Source: Rhodobacteraceae bacterium UBA2553
Lineage (GTDB): Bacteria; Pseudomonadota; Alphaproteobacteria; Rhodobacterales; Rhodobacteraceae
Direction: 5' to 3'
NCBI GenBank assembly: GCA_002340515.1
Contig: DDMF01000166.1
Location: 1-17,157, forward strand
DNA length: 17,157 nucleotides
The notes beneath the pieces were generated by a model that did no database searches, was not told the origin of the DNA, and was given only the letters and a program-made list of their open reading frames with translations. The translations under genes were made by a program, and so were the position numbers. Each line of letters begins with the position of its first letter. The stretch's first letter is position 1. Positions 1-7,419 of the stretch are shown in pieces.

Positions 1-955
1 GGCTGATCTCGGGCGGGGTCAGTGCCGCCTGTTCGCTGGCGATCGACACGTAATGGCGGAAGAGCACCGGGATGTCGTCTTTGCGTTCGCGAATGGCCGG
101 GATACGCACGCGCAGCACGTCGAGTTTGTAAAAGAGGTCGGGGTTAAAGCGCCCCGCCGCCACCTCGCCCGCAAGGTCGCGGTAGGTGCCGACCACAACC
201 CGCGCACCGCCAGTTTTCTCTAGATATTCCAATAGGGTATATTGCACCGACGCCTCAAGGGCGGCGATTTCATCCAAGAACAATGTGCCACCTTCGGCCC
301 GTTCAAACGCGGCACTCAGCGCCTCAGCCGTCAGACCAGCGGCGGGCAATTTCACAAAAGGACGCATCGCCACGCCGGACAAAAGATGCACCACTTCGGC
401 CACTTTTGCGGTGCCGGACCCCGGTTCGCCACAGATCAAAACTTCGGCTTGGGTCGCGGCCACCGACCTGACCCGCGCGCGCAAATCCTCGGCCTGTGTG
501 CTTTCGCCAAAGAGCAGCCGCGAGGCCGCGTCGCCCTTTTGCGCGTTGCGTTTCAATGCGCGGTTTTCCAGCACCAACCGCCGTGTGGCCAGCGCCCGTT
601 CAATCACCGTCACAAGCGCGGCGGTGTCACAGGGTTTTTCAAGGAAATCAAAGGCCCCCGCGTTCATCCCACGCACGGCCATGGGGATGTCGCCCTCACC
701 CGTCAGCAAGATCACCGGCAGCTCAGCATCCACTTTTTGCGCCTGCGTGAGCAATTGAAACCCGTCTTTGCCCGGCATCCGAATGTCGCTGACCACCACC
801 CCTTCGAATTGGTCCGACAGGTGGTCTTTGGCCTCGATATAGCTGCCGGTCAGGATCGCGTGATAGCCTGCAAGGTCCAGCGTCTGGCCCAAAGCCTCGC
901 GCACCATTGCGTCGTCATCGACCAAAAGCACCTTGCGCGTCTGGGATTGGGTCAT
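1..955 (-). CDS. dctD: DctD-like response regulator with degenerate AAA+ domain (3' end outside window)
   Basis: 318 residues are visible; the C-terminal DNA-binding part lies beyond position 1. The start at 955 overlaps the dctB stop in an ATGA, so the two are translated together. Residues 1-120 form a receiver with D13/D14/D15, phospho-acceptor D57 (SDIRMPGKDG), T85 and K107. A linker leads to an NtrC-type central domain from about 140. Walker B is clear (GGTLFLDEI, 222-230) and so is the late motif PAIRERKDDIP. However, the Walker A equivalent is GEPGSGTA (176-183), with Thr instead of Lys. The segment between Walker A and B is about 20 residues shorter than in NtrC and has no GAFTGA loop. 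The usual arginine-finger segment reads FNPDLFYKL (N271, K277). By family, DctD controls C4-dicarboxylate uptake with sigma-54. I infer that this one cannot hydrolyse ATP or contact sigma-54, and acts as a simple phospho-switched DNA-binding protein. The symbol rests on the DctB partner; its real target is unproven. Confidence 0.85.
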   Translation of the reverse strand, partial: MTQSQTRKVLLVDDDAMVREALGQTLDLAGYHAILTGSYIEAKDHLSDQFEGVVVSDIRMPGKDGFQLLTQAQKVDAELPVILLTGEGDIPMAVRGMNAGAFDFLEKPCDTAALVTVIERALATRRLVLENRALKRNAQKGDAASRLLFGESTQAEDLRARVRSVAATQAEVLICGEPGSGTAKVAEVVHLLSGVAMRPFVKLPAAGLTAEALSAAFERAEGGTLFLDEIAALEASVQYTLLEYLEKTGGARVVVGTYRDLAGEVAAGRFNPDLFYKLDVLRVRIPAIRERKDDIPVLFRHYVSIASEQAALTPPEIS

Positions 956-2700
956 GTTGCGGGTTCCTTATGTGTCAACGCGGACCAATATTCCAGCTCG
1001 ACGGTAAAGACCGCACCCGGTTTTGCGCCCGGCTGGGCATTCACGCCGCGAATATTGCCACCGAAGCTTTGCACCAGACCATAAGAGATCGACAAGCCAA
1101 GGCCCATCCCGTCCTCGCCCACTTGTTTGGTGGTGTAGAACGGGTCGAAAATCTTGTCCGTATTGGCGATGCCCGGCCCGGTATCACGCACGGTGACGGT
1201 CAATTTCTCACAGGGGAGCAGTTCGATTTCGATGTGCTTTTCATCCTGCCCGGCCATGGCGTCAGCGGCATTATTGATCAGGTTCACAAAAACCTGACCC
1301 AAGCGCACTTCGCCGCCAAGGGCATAAATGGCACCGCCCGGGGGCTGCCAATCCAGCGCAACACCATCCGCGCGCAACCGTGCGCCTGTCAGTTCAACCG
1401 CGGTGTCGATCACCTGTACCAGATCGACCTTGCCATGGGGTTCGCTTTCGTTGCGGGCAAAGGCGCGCAGGTTTTTGATGATCCGGTCCATCCGGCCCGC
1501 AAGTTCGGAAATGCGTGTCAGGTTGGCGCCGGCCTGGTCGGGGGCACCGCGTTTCAGAAACTCGGTACCATTGTCGGCAAAGCTGCGGATCGCCATCAAG
1601 GGCTGGTTCAGCTCATGGCTGATGCCCGCCGACATCTGGCCCAAGGCAGACAGCTTGCCCGCCTGCACCAGATCGGACTGCGCCTGTTTCAGATCCGCGT
1701 TGGCCTGGGTCAGGGCGGCGGTGCGTTTCACCACGCGGGCCTCAAGTTTGGTGTTGGCGGCGGCCTCAATCTCCAACAGATCCGCCAACGCGCGACGCCG
1801 TTGACCAACCACAAAAAACGCGCCTCCAAACAGCAGAAAAATTGACCCGGTGATCACCGCAATCTGTGCGCCTGCCCGCAACGCTGGGCGGCTATCCAGC
1901 AGCAACTCCCCTTTCAAACCAACCGCCAAAAGGTCACGTTCCAGATGCAGCGCCTGTGTCGGCAAATATGGCCCGCCATCCAAACTCCACAGCTGATGGC
2001 CGCGCCACATGCGCTGCTGAATAGCCATGAAATCATCCGCCATCCGGTCCGCCAGCACCAGTTCAGAGCGGTTCGTGACAAGAACGCGTCCCTTTGCGTC
2101 AGAGAAGAACACGACTGCCTCGGATCCCGGCCAATCATCCTCATATTTGCGGATGTCAATTTCGGCCACCACCGCGCCAATCACCCGCCCATCGGGCGCA
2201 CGCAAGGGGGCGGCAAAGCTGAACAACCGCTTGGTTTCACCCCGTGTGCCCGGGCCGGTTGTGGCCACCTGTCCCAATGCGCCATTTAACGCGCGCACCA
2301 CCGGAAGCGTGTCTGGGGTCCAGGGCGCGGGCAAGGCCACATTCTGTTCCGACCGGGCCAGTATATGCCCCTCGACATCCACCAACGCAAATTGCCGCGC
2401 GCCGGTCATATCGGTCAGGCGAGACAGGAAATTCACCGCATCACTGCGCTCGCCCAACCGGTCATTTACGGTGTAAAGGGCCGCGCGCAGCACCGGATGT
2501 TCAGCGGCGACAACCACCAGTTCGCGGTAGCGAAACAGATGGCGTTGCAACCGGTCCGAGGCCAGCGCCAAATCGGTTTCGGCCCGTTCTGCCAAAGGGT
2601 CCAGCGCATCACGCCACGCCAGCATGCCCACGCCACCGCTGATCGGCACCGCGATCAACAGGTAAAGCAAAAACCATCGAAACCGAAAAAGTCGCAACAT
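952..2700 (-). CDS. dctB: DctB-like C4-dicarboxylate sensor histidine kinase
   Basis: 582 residues. The frame stays open to a TTG at 2730, but the ATG at 2700 is chosen: it has AAGG 8 nt upstream and the protein then begins directly with a membrane segment (about residues 4-30). A periplasmic sensor region of about 245 residues follows, then a second membrane segment at about 275-298, a short coiled-coil linker (QANADLKQAQSDLVQAGKL), and the H-box AGISHELNQPLMAIRSF with phospho-acceptor H362. The ATPase domain shows the N-box VNLINNAADAM, the G1 box VRDTGPGI and the G2 box GMGLGLSISYGL. The exact H-box context is typical of DctB. It should sense dicarboxylates outside the inner membrane and phosphorylate the DctD encoded downstream with a 4-bp overlap. 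No transporter genes are visible in the window. The family call is solid; the ligand is by analogy. Confidence 0.9.
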   Translation of the reverse strand: MLRLFRFRWFLLYLLIAVPISGGVGMLAWRDALDPLAERAETDLALASDRLQRHLFRYRELVVVAAEHPVLRAALYTVNDRLGERSDAVNFLSRLTDMTGARQFALVDVEGHILARSEQNVALPAPWTPDTLPVVRALNGALGQVATTGPGTRGETKRLFSFAAPLRAPDGRVIGAVVAEIDIRKYEDDWPGSEAVVFFSDAKGRVLVTNRSELVLADRMADDFMAIQQRMWRGHQLWSLDGGPYLPTQALHLERDLLAVGLKGELLLDSRPALRAGAQIAVITGSIFLLFGGAFFVVGQRRRALADLLEIEAAANTKLEARVVKRTAALTQANADLKQAQSDLVQAGKLSALGQMSAGISHELNQPLMAIRSFADNGTEFLKRGAPDQAGANLTRISELAGRMDRIIKNLRAFARNESEPHGKVDLVQVIDTAVELTGARLRADGVALDWQPPGGAIYALGGEVRLGQVFVNLINNAADAMAGQDEKHIEIELLPCEKLTVTVRDTGPGIANTDKIFDPFYTTKQVGEDGMGLGLSISYGLVQSFGGNIRGVNAQPGAKPGAVFTVELEYWSALTHKEPAT

Positions 2701-2759
2701 GGGCAGGACCTTAAGACGCCGCACTTGCAAAGGCCAGCGGGTTTGGCGAATGTGCGGGG

Positions 2760-3947
2760 ATGAAAAAACTGACCCAATCGCCCACCGCCTCCGGTTTTGT
2801 GCAAGACCCCTATGCGTTTTATGACCATGCGCGGGCCGATGGGGATCTGTTTTTCTGGGAAGACTACAAGATGCCGATGGCGGTCAGCCATGCGGCCGTC
2901 AGCACGCTGTTGCGTGATCGCCGCTTTGGGCGAGAACCGGTAGAGCCGCGCAAGTTTCCCGCGCATTTGGCTCCGTTTTATGCGGTTGAGGCGCATTCAA
3001 TGTTGGAACTTGAAGCCCCACGCCACACACGATTGCGATCATTGGTGCTGCGCGCTTTCACCTCGCGCCGCATTGCCGGGCTGGCCCCCGAGGTTGAGGC
3101 GCTGGCCCATGAGCTGGTTGATGGGTTTCCGGCTGCGGGTTCCGAGGTTGAATTTGACCTTTTGCCCGCCTTTGCCACCCGCATTCCGGTGATCATCATC
3201 TGCCGAATGCTGGGCGTGCCAGAGGCGATGGCCGATGATTTGCTGGCCTGGTCCAACGCGATGGTGTCGATGTATCAGGCGCGGCGAACCCGCGAGATCG
3301 AAGACAACGCCGTGGCGGCCACCGAAGCTTTTGTCGCCTTTATGCGCGGCTATGTGGAAGACCGGCGAGCCGACCCGCGCGACGATCTGATCACCCAGTT
3401 GATCCAAGCCGAAGAAGGTGGGGAAAAGCTGTCCACCGACGAGCTGATCACCACCTGTATCCTGCTGTTAAATGCCGGTCATGAGGCTACGGTTCATGCG
3501 ATGGCCATTGCGGTGAAAACCTTGCTGGATCAAGGCACACCCAAGGCGGCGCTGGCCCCGGATGCCATTGACCAGACCGTTGAGGAAACCCTGCGATTTG
3601 ATCCGCCGCTGCATATGTTCACCCGCCATGCCTATGAGGATATGGAGCTGTTTGGACATTCCTTTAAGCGCGGGGATGAGGTGGGGCTGTTGCTGGGTGC
3701 GGCCAATCGTGACCCCGCCAATTGGGAGCATCCCAACCGCTTTGACCCCACGCGAAAGATCAAACAAAACAGCGCCTTCGGGTCTGGTGTGCATTTCTGT
3801 GTCGGTGCGCCTTTGGCCCGGCTGGAGCTGGCGAATGCCTTGCCGATCCTGTTTGATCGGTGCCCCGATTTGCGTCTGAGCCAGCCGCCGGAGTACGGCA
3901 ATGTCTATCACTTTCACGGACTGACCAAATCGATGGTGACACGCTGA
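2760..3947 (+). CDS. cytochrome P450
   Basis: 395 residues, a normal length for a soluble bacterial P450, with no membrane anchor. The C-helix segment HTRLRSLVLRAF is present. The I-helix carries AGHEAT (239-244), the K-helix ExxR motif is E276-T-L-R279, and the heme-binding loop is FGSGVHFCVGAPLARLEL with the thiolate ligand C347. The I-helix position normally held by the conserved threonine is Ala243, with Thr one place later, as in P450eryF-like enzymes. The enzyme should be a cytoplasmic monooxygenase dependent on ferredoxin and a reductase. Neither partner is adjacent; the Fpr at 7904 could serve only indirectly. The start at 2760 has a weak GCGGGG-like ribosome site. The gene is divergent from dctB (59 bp between) and convergent with the Lrp gene. 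The substrate cannot be read from the sequence. Confidence 0.95.
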   Translation: MKKLTQSPTASGFVQDPYAFYDHARADGDLFFWEDYKMPMAVSHAAVSTLLRDRRFGREPVEPRKFPAHLAPFYAVEAHSMLELEAPRHTRLRSLVLRAFTSRRIAGLAPEVEALAHELVDGFPAAGSEVEFDLLPAFATRIPVIIICRMLGVPEAMADDLLAWSNAMVSMYQARRTREIEDNAVAATEAFVAFMRGYVEDRRADPRDDLITQLIQAEEGGEKLSTDELITTCILLLNAGHEATVHAMAIAVKTLLDQGTPKAALAPDAIDQTVEETLRFDPPLHMFTRHAYEDMELFGHSFKRGDEVGLLLGAANRDPANWEHPNRFDPTRKIKQNSAFGSGVHFCVGAPLARLELANALPILFDRCPDLRLSQPPEYGNVYHFHGLTKSMVTR

Positions 3948-3964
3948 CTTTTTGCCTTCGGCGA

Positions 3965-4031
3965 GGATATTTATAGAAAGAGGAAGAGCGATAGCACACG
4001 CCATCTTCTTTTCCTCTTTCTATAAATATCC
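3965..4031. repeat. perfect 21-bp inverted repeat between convergent genes
   Basis: Arms at 3965-3985 and 4011-4031 are exact reverse complements (core ATATTTATAGAAAGAGG), separated by 25 bp. The element sits between the convergent P450 and Lrp genes. The stem is AT-rich and long rather than GC-rich and short, so it is not a classic intrinsic terminator, although it could stop transcription or protect 3' ends in both directions. From memory, similar sequence (TTCGGCG-GGATATTTAT-GAA-GAAG) recurs in intergenic regions of Rhodobacterales; I could not check this. Confidence 0.8.
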
Positions 4032-4054
4032 CAGGGTGAGCGAGCTTGCCTCGC

Positions 4055-4071
4055 GAGGGGCAGCGCCCCTC
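4055..4071. terminator. short GC-rich hairpin, possible terminator or repeat part
   Basis: GAGGGGC (4055-4061) and GCCCCTC (4065-4071) pair perfectly around a 3-nt loop. The hairpin lies just past the stop of the minus-strand Lrp gene and downstream of the 21-bp inverted repeat. No T-run follows on either strand, so termination is only a possibility. Confidence 0.4.
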
Positions 4072-4096
4072 CTCTGCCCTCAGAACCGATATCAGA

Positions 4097-4558
4097 TCAG
4101 ATCGGCAATTCGGTGGAAAACTTCAGCTCTTCCATCGACAACAGTGCGGTCACGTTGAAGATCCTCACCTCTGAAATCAGCGCCTGATAAAACTCATCAT
4201 AGGCGCGGGCGTTTTTGACACGGACCTTCAGGATATAGTCGATTTCACCGGCAAGCCTGTGGGCTTCCATCACCTCTGGACGTTCTTGCAGGGCCTTTAG
4301 AAACTTGCCTTGCCAATCGGCCTCATGTTCGGATGTACGGATGAGCACAAAGAAGCAGGCTTCAAAGCCAAGGCTTTCGGCGTCCAAAATCATGGTGTTT
4401 TGCCCCACCACCCCGGCCTCGCGCATTTTGCGAATGCGATTCCACACGGGCGTCTTGGAAGAGCCGACTTTGCGGGCAATCACGTCCAAAGACTGGCCTG
4501 CGTCCACCTGAAGCTCGCGCAGAATTTTCTTATCGATCTCATCGAGCCGAACAGACAT
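4097..4558 (-). CDS. Lrp/AsnC family transcriptional regulator
   Basis: 153 residues, the standard Lrp length. The ATG at 4558 is chosen over an upstream in-frame start because it has AAGGAAA about 8 nt before it and gives the usual Lrp beginning (LDEIDKKILRELQVDAGQSL). The N-terminal helix-turn-helix (about 18-60, with SLDVIARKVGSSKTPVWNRIRKM) is followed by the RAM ligand-binding domain (GEIDYILKVRVKNARAYDEF, then STELPI at the end). The gene is divergent from the DUF2849-cysI-cysH operon with 141 bp between, the usual place for a local regulator. I infer that it controls the sulfur genes, perhaps in response to a sulfur amino acid. A palindrome at 4645-4656 could be its site. The family is certain; ligand and regulon are not. 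Confidence 0.93.
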   Translation of the reverse strand: MSVRLDEIDKKILRELQVDAGQSLDVIARKVGSSKTPVWNRIRKMREAGVVGQNTMILDAESLGFEACFFVLIRTSEHEADWQGKFLKALQERPEVMEAHRLAGEIDYILKVRVKNARAYDEFYQALISEVRIFNVTALLSMEELKFSTELPI

Positions 4559-4642
4559 TTCGATTTTCCTTACATTTCGAACCGGGCGTTCGCATTGGGC
4601 AGAGAATTGGAACAAACGTCCTTATTGACCGCAGCTAATCGC

Positions 4643-4658
4643 AATTTCCTAGGAAAAT
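4643..4658. promoter_or_regulatory. palindrome, candidate operator of the cys operon
   Basis: TTTCCTAGGAAA (4645-4656) is a perfect 12-bp palindrome. Extended to 4643-4658 it still matches its own complement at 14 of 16 positions. It lies 42 bp before the DUF2849 start, just upstream of an AT-rich TATATA stretch (4663-4668) that could be a -10 element, and within the Lrp/cys divergent gap. Lrp-type and other dimeric regulators use such sites. Assignment to the adjacent Lrp protein is inference. Confidence 0.45.
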
Positions 4659-4699
4659 GTCCTATATACAGACGGAACGCAACTAGAAAGGACCGGCCG

Positions 4700-5020
4700 A
4701 TGGCACGCCCCTTCACACCCAAAGTGGTAACCGCAAATGAACTGATCTCCGGCGATGTGATTTATCTCGCTGTGGATGGCAGCTGGGTGCGCGAGTTGTG
4801 TATGGCCCTAGTGCTGAGCACCCAGGAGGACGCTGATGCGCGTCTCTTTGAGGCGGAAACCCAGCCGCATATCGCGGTTGGCGCCTATTTGGCCGACGTG
4901 AAAGCAGGGGCGACCGGCCCAGAACCCACTCATTTCCGCGAAGCGTTCCGGGCGAAAGGCCCGTCGAACCGCGTGCACGGAAAACAAGAACGCACAGAAG
5001 AGGTGCCAGCTCATGTATGA
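4700..5020 (+). CDS. DUF2849 protein, sulfite-reductase operon
   Basis: 106 residues, starting MARPFTPKVVTANELISGDV; GAAAGGA lies upstream of the ATG at 4700. No signal peptide, membrane segment or catalytic motif is visible, so it should be a small cytoplasmic protein. The middle (VIYLAVDGSWVRELCMALVL) looks like a compact beta-rich fold, and the C-terminus is charged and probably flexible. It matches my recollection of the DUF2849 family, which is found next to sulfite reductase in alphaproteobacteria and has no known biochemical role. It is the first gene of the operon and overlaps the cysI start by 8 bp, which implies translational coupling. A role in assembling, inserting siroheme into, or feeding electrons to sulfite reductase is a guess from position alone. 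Confidence 0.85.
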   Translation: MARPFTPKVVTANELISGDVIYLAVDGSWVRELCMALVLSTQEDADARLFEAETQPHIAVGAYLADVKAGATGPEPTHFREAFRAKGPSNRVHGKQERTEEVPAHV

Positions 5021-6689
5021 TTATGCCGATTTCGACGATCACTTTGTACGCACCCGCACCGCACAATTCCGCAAGCAGGTGGAGCGCCGCATCTCTGGCG
5101 CGCTGACCGAAGACGAGTTCAAACCGCTGCGCTTGATGAACGGGGTCTATCTGCAGCTGCACGCCTATATGCTGCGGGTGGCGATCCCCTATGGGTCGGT
5201 GAACCCCGATCAGATGCGCCAGTTGGCGTATTTGGCGGATAAATTTGACAAAGGTTACGGCCATTTCACCACCCGTCAGAACATTCAATACAACTGGCCG
5301 ACCCTGTCGGATATTCCAGACATGCTGGACGCTTTGGCGGATGTGCAGATGCACGCGATCCAAACCTCGGGCAACACCATTCGCAACGTGACGGCGGATC
5401 ATTTCGCCGGGGCTGCGGCGGATGAGATTGAAGATCCGCGCCCCACGGCTGAGCTGATCCGCCAGTGGTCCACGGACCATCCGGAATTTCAGTTCCTGCC
5501 GCGCAAGTTCAAACTGGCCGTGACCGGATCGCCAGAAGATCGTGCCGTGACCAAAGCGCATGATGTGGGCATCCGCATTGTTAAGCGTGACGGCGAAGTG
5601 GGCTATCAGATCATCGTGGGCGGTGGTCTGGGGCGCACACCAGTTGTGGGCCAAGTGCTGAATGAGTTTTTGCCACGGGCGGATTTGCTGCCCTATCTCG
5701 AAGCGATTGTTGCCGTTTACAACGTGCTGGGTCGTCGCGACAACAAATACAAAGCGCGCATTAAGATCACCACAATGGAAAACGGGATTGAGAAAATCCG
5801 CGAGCTGGTGGATGCGAAATTCGCCCAGACCCGCCCGCTGTTTTCCGGTGTGGATCAAGAGCATTTCGCGCGCATTCAGGCCAGCTTTCCGCAGCCGGAG
5901 TTCAAATCCGCTGACACGGGCGCTTATGATGCGGCTTATGCCACCGATCCCGGCTTCCGCAGCTTTGCCGACACCAATCTTGATGTGCACCGCGACGATC
6001 AGCACGCGATTGTGACGATCTCAATCAAAGCCCATGGGGAAACCCCCGGCGATGCCACGTCCGAGCAAATGCGGGTGATGGCAGATCTGGCCGAAAGCAT
6101 TGGGTATAGCGATCTGCGCATCAGCCACGAGCAAAACGTGATCCTGCCCCATGTGCATAAATCGGACCTGCCAAAGCTTTATGCGACCCTGCGGGCGCAT
6201 GGGTTGGCCACGGCAAATGCCGGGCTGATCTCGGATATTATCGCCTGCCCCGGCATGGATTACTGCGCCTTGGCCACGGCCCGTGCGATCCCGGTTGCCC
6301 AAAATATTGCCACCCGGTTTGACGAGTTGAAGCTGGAGCATGACATTGGCCCCATCAAGCTGAAAATCTCTGGCTGCATCAATGCTTGCGGGCATCATCA
6401 CCTGGGCCATATCGGCATTCTGGGCTTGGACCGCGCCGGCGTTGAGAACTATCAGATCACCCTTGGGGGTGACGGTGGGGCGGACACAGTGATCGGCAAA
6501 CGCACTGGTCCGGGCTTTGCCTATGACCAGATTGTTCCGGCGATTGAACGCATTTTGCTGGCCTATCTTGATCTGCGTGACACCGCCGAGGAAACCTTTC
6601 TTGAGGCCTATCGCCGCCTTGGCGATGCGCCGTTCAAAGCCGCTCTTTATCCAGAGGGCGCAGCCGGAGGGAAATCTCATGCCGCTTGA
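5013..6689 (+). CDS. cysI: assimilatory sulfite reductase hemoprotein (nitrite/sulfite reductase family)
   Basis: 558 residues with the two-fold nitrite/sulfite reductase architecture: a ferredoxin-like half and a 4Fe-4S/siroheme half, repeated. The cluster and siroheme ligands are C412 and C418 (CPGMDYC) and C455 and C459 (CINAC, followed by GHHHLGHIG). The substrate-side segment GYGHFTTRQNIQYNW is also present. It reduces sulfite to sulfide in the cytoplasm. Nitrite reduction cannot be excluded from motifs, but the neighbouring cysH argues for sulfite. There is no CysJ flavoprotein nearby, so electrons probably come from ferredoxin or flavodoxin reduced by the Fpr downstream. It overlaps DUF2849 by 8 bp and cysH by 11 bp. 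Confidence 0.95.
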   Translation: MYDYADFDDHFVRTRTAQFRKQVERRISGALTEDEFKPLRLMNGVYLQLHAYMLRVAIPYGSVNPDQMRQLAYLADKFDKGYGHFTTRQNIQYNWPTLSDIPDMLDALADVQMHAIQTSGNTIRNVTADHFAGAAADEIEDPRPTAELIRQWSTDHPEFQFLPRKFKLAVTGSPEDRAVTKAHDVGIRIVKRDGEVGYQIIVGGGLGRTPVVGQVLNEFLPRADLLPYLEAIVAVYNVLGRRDNKYKARIKITTMENGIEKIRELVDAKFAQTRPLFSGVDQEHFARIQASFPQPEFKSADTGAYDAAYATDPGFRSFADTNLDVHRDDQHAIVTISIKAHGETPGDATSEQMRVMADLAESIGYSDLRISHEQNVILPHVHKSDLPKLYATLRAHGLATANAGLISDIIACPGMDYCALATARAIPVAQNIATRFDELKLEHDIGPIKLKISGCINACGHHHLGHIGILGLDRAGVENYQITLGGDGGADTVIGKRTGPGFAYDQIVPAIERILLAYLDLRDTAEETFLEAYRRLGDAPFKAALYPEGAAGGKSHAA

Positions 6690-7419
6690 AGCCCCCCTTC
6701 CCTCGCTTGAGGAACGTGTCGCGGATCTGAACCGCCGCTACAAACATCACTCGGCCACGCAAGTGATCCGTGACGCTGTGACTGCGCCGGAAATCGGCCC
6801 CTTGGCCATGGTCTCCAGCTTTGGCGCCGAAAGCGTTGTGCTGTTGCATTTGGTGGCGCTGGTGGATCGCTCGATCCCGGTGATCTTTCTGGACACGCAG
6901 ATGCTGTTTCAGGAAACGCTCGATTATCAGGTTGAGGTCTCGAAAAAGCTGGGCCTGACCGACGTGCGGGTCATTCACCCGGACGCCGATCAAGTGTTCA
7001 AACGTGACCCGGATAATATCCTGCATCTGGCCGACACCGATGCCTGTTGTGATCTGCGCAAGGTGGAGCCGCTGGCCAACGCGATTGCGCCATTTGATGG
7101 CTGGATCACCGGGCGCAAACGCTTTCAGGGCGGCAAGCGCGTGGATCTTGAATTTTTTGAGATTGAGAACGGTCGCATCAAGGTCAACCCATTAGCCCAT
7201 TGGGCGGCGGACGACGTGAAAGACTACATGATCAACAACCGCCTGCCCCGCCATCCGCTGGTGGGACGTGGCTTCCCGTCAATCGGCTGTGCGCCATGTA
7301 CCTCTGCGGTAAAACCGGGCGAAGACCCCCGTGCTGGACGCTGGCGCGGGGCAGAGAAATCCGAATGTGGCATTCACTTTGTGGATGGCAAAATGGTGCG
7401 TGTAGGAGCAGAGCAATGA
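6679..7419 (+). CDS. cysH: adenylylsulfate (APS) reductase, 4Fe-4S type
   Basis: 246 residues. The ATG at 6679 has a strong GGAGGG site 7 nt upstream and lies inside the end of cysI. The P-loop-like PP motif region reads SSFGAESVVLLH. Two cysteine pairs, C123-C124 (DACCDLRK) and C204/C207 (IGCAPC), are the iron-sulfur ligands found in APS-type but not classic E. coli PAPS-type reductases. The catalytic cysteine is C230 in ECGIH near the C-terminus. It reduces activated sulfate to sulfite using thioredoxin or glutaredoxin and hands sulfite to CysI. The APS preference is inferred from the cluster cysteines; some such enzymes also accept PAPS. Its stop overlaps the start of the DUF934 gene. Confidence 0.95.
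   Translation: MPLEAPLPSLEERVADLNRRYKHHSATQVIRDAVTAPEIGPLAMVSSFGAESVVLLHLVALVDRSIPVIFLDTQMLFQETLDYQVEVSKKLGLTDVRVIHPDADQVFKRDPDNILHLADTDACCDLRKVEPLANAIAPFDGWITGRKRFQGGKRVDLEFFEIENGRIKVNPLAHWAADDVKDYMINNRLPRHPLVGRGFPSIGCAPCTSAVKPGEDPRAGRWRGAEKSECGIHFVDGKMVRVGAEQ

Noticed and set aside
186..1845. Long plus-strand frames antisense to dctD and dctB (242-1084, 907-1845)
   Set aside because: They mirror strongly supported minus-strand genes, have basic, low-sense protein sequences and no family motifs; they arise from GC-rich codon bias.
4310..4699. Upstream extension of the DUF2849 frame to 4310
   Set aside because: It would run through the Lrp gene antisense; the ATG at 4700 has a ribosome site and matches the family start.
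4713..6005. 430-codon minus-strand frame opposite DUF2849 and cysI
   Set aside because: cysI has complete cofactor motifs on the plus strand; the opposite frame shows no domain.
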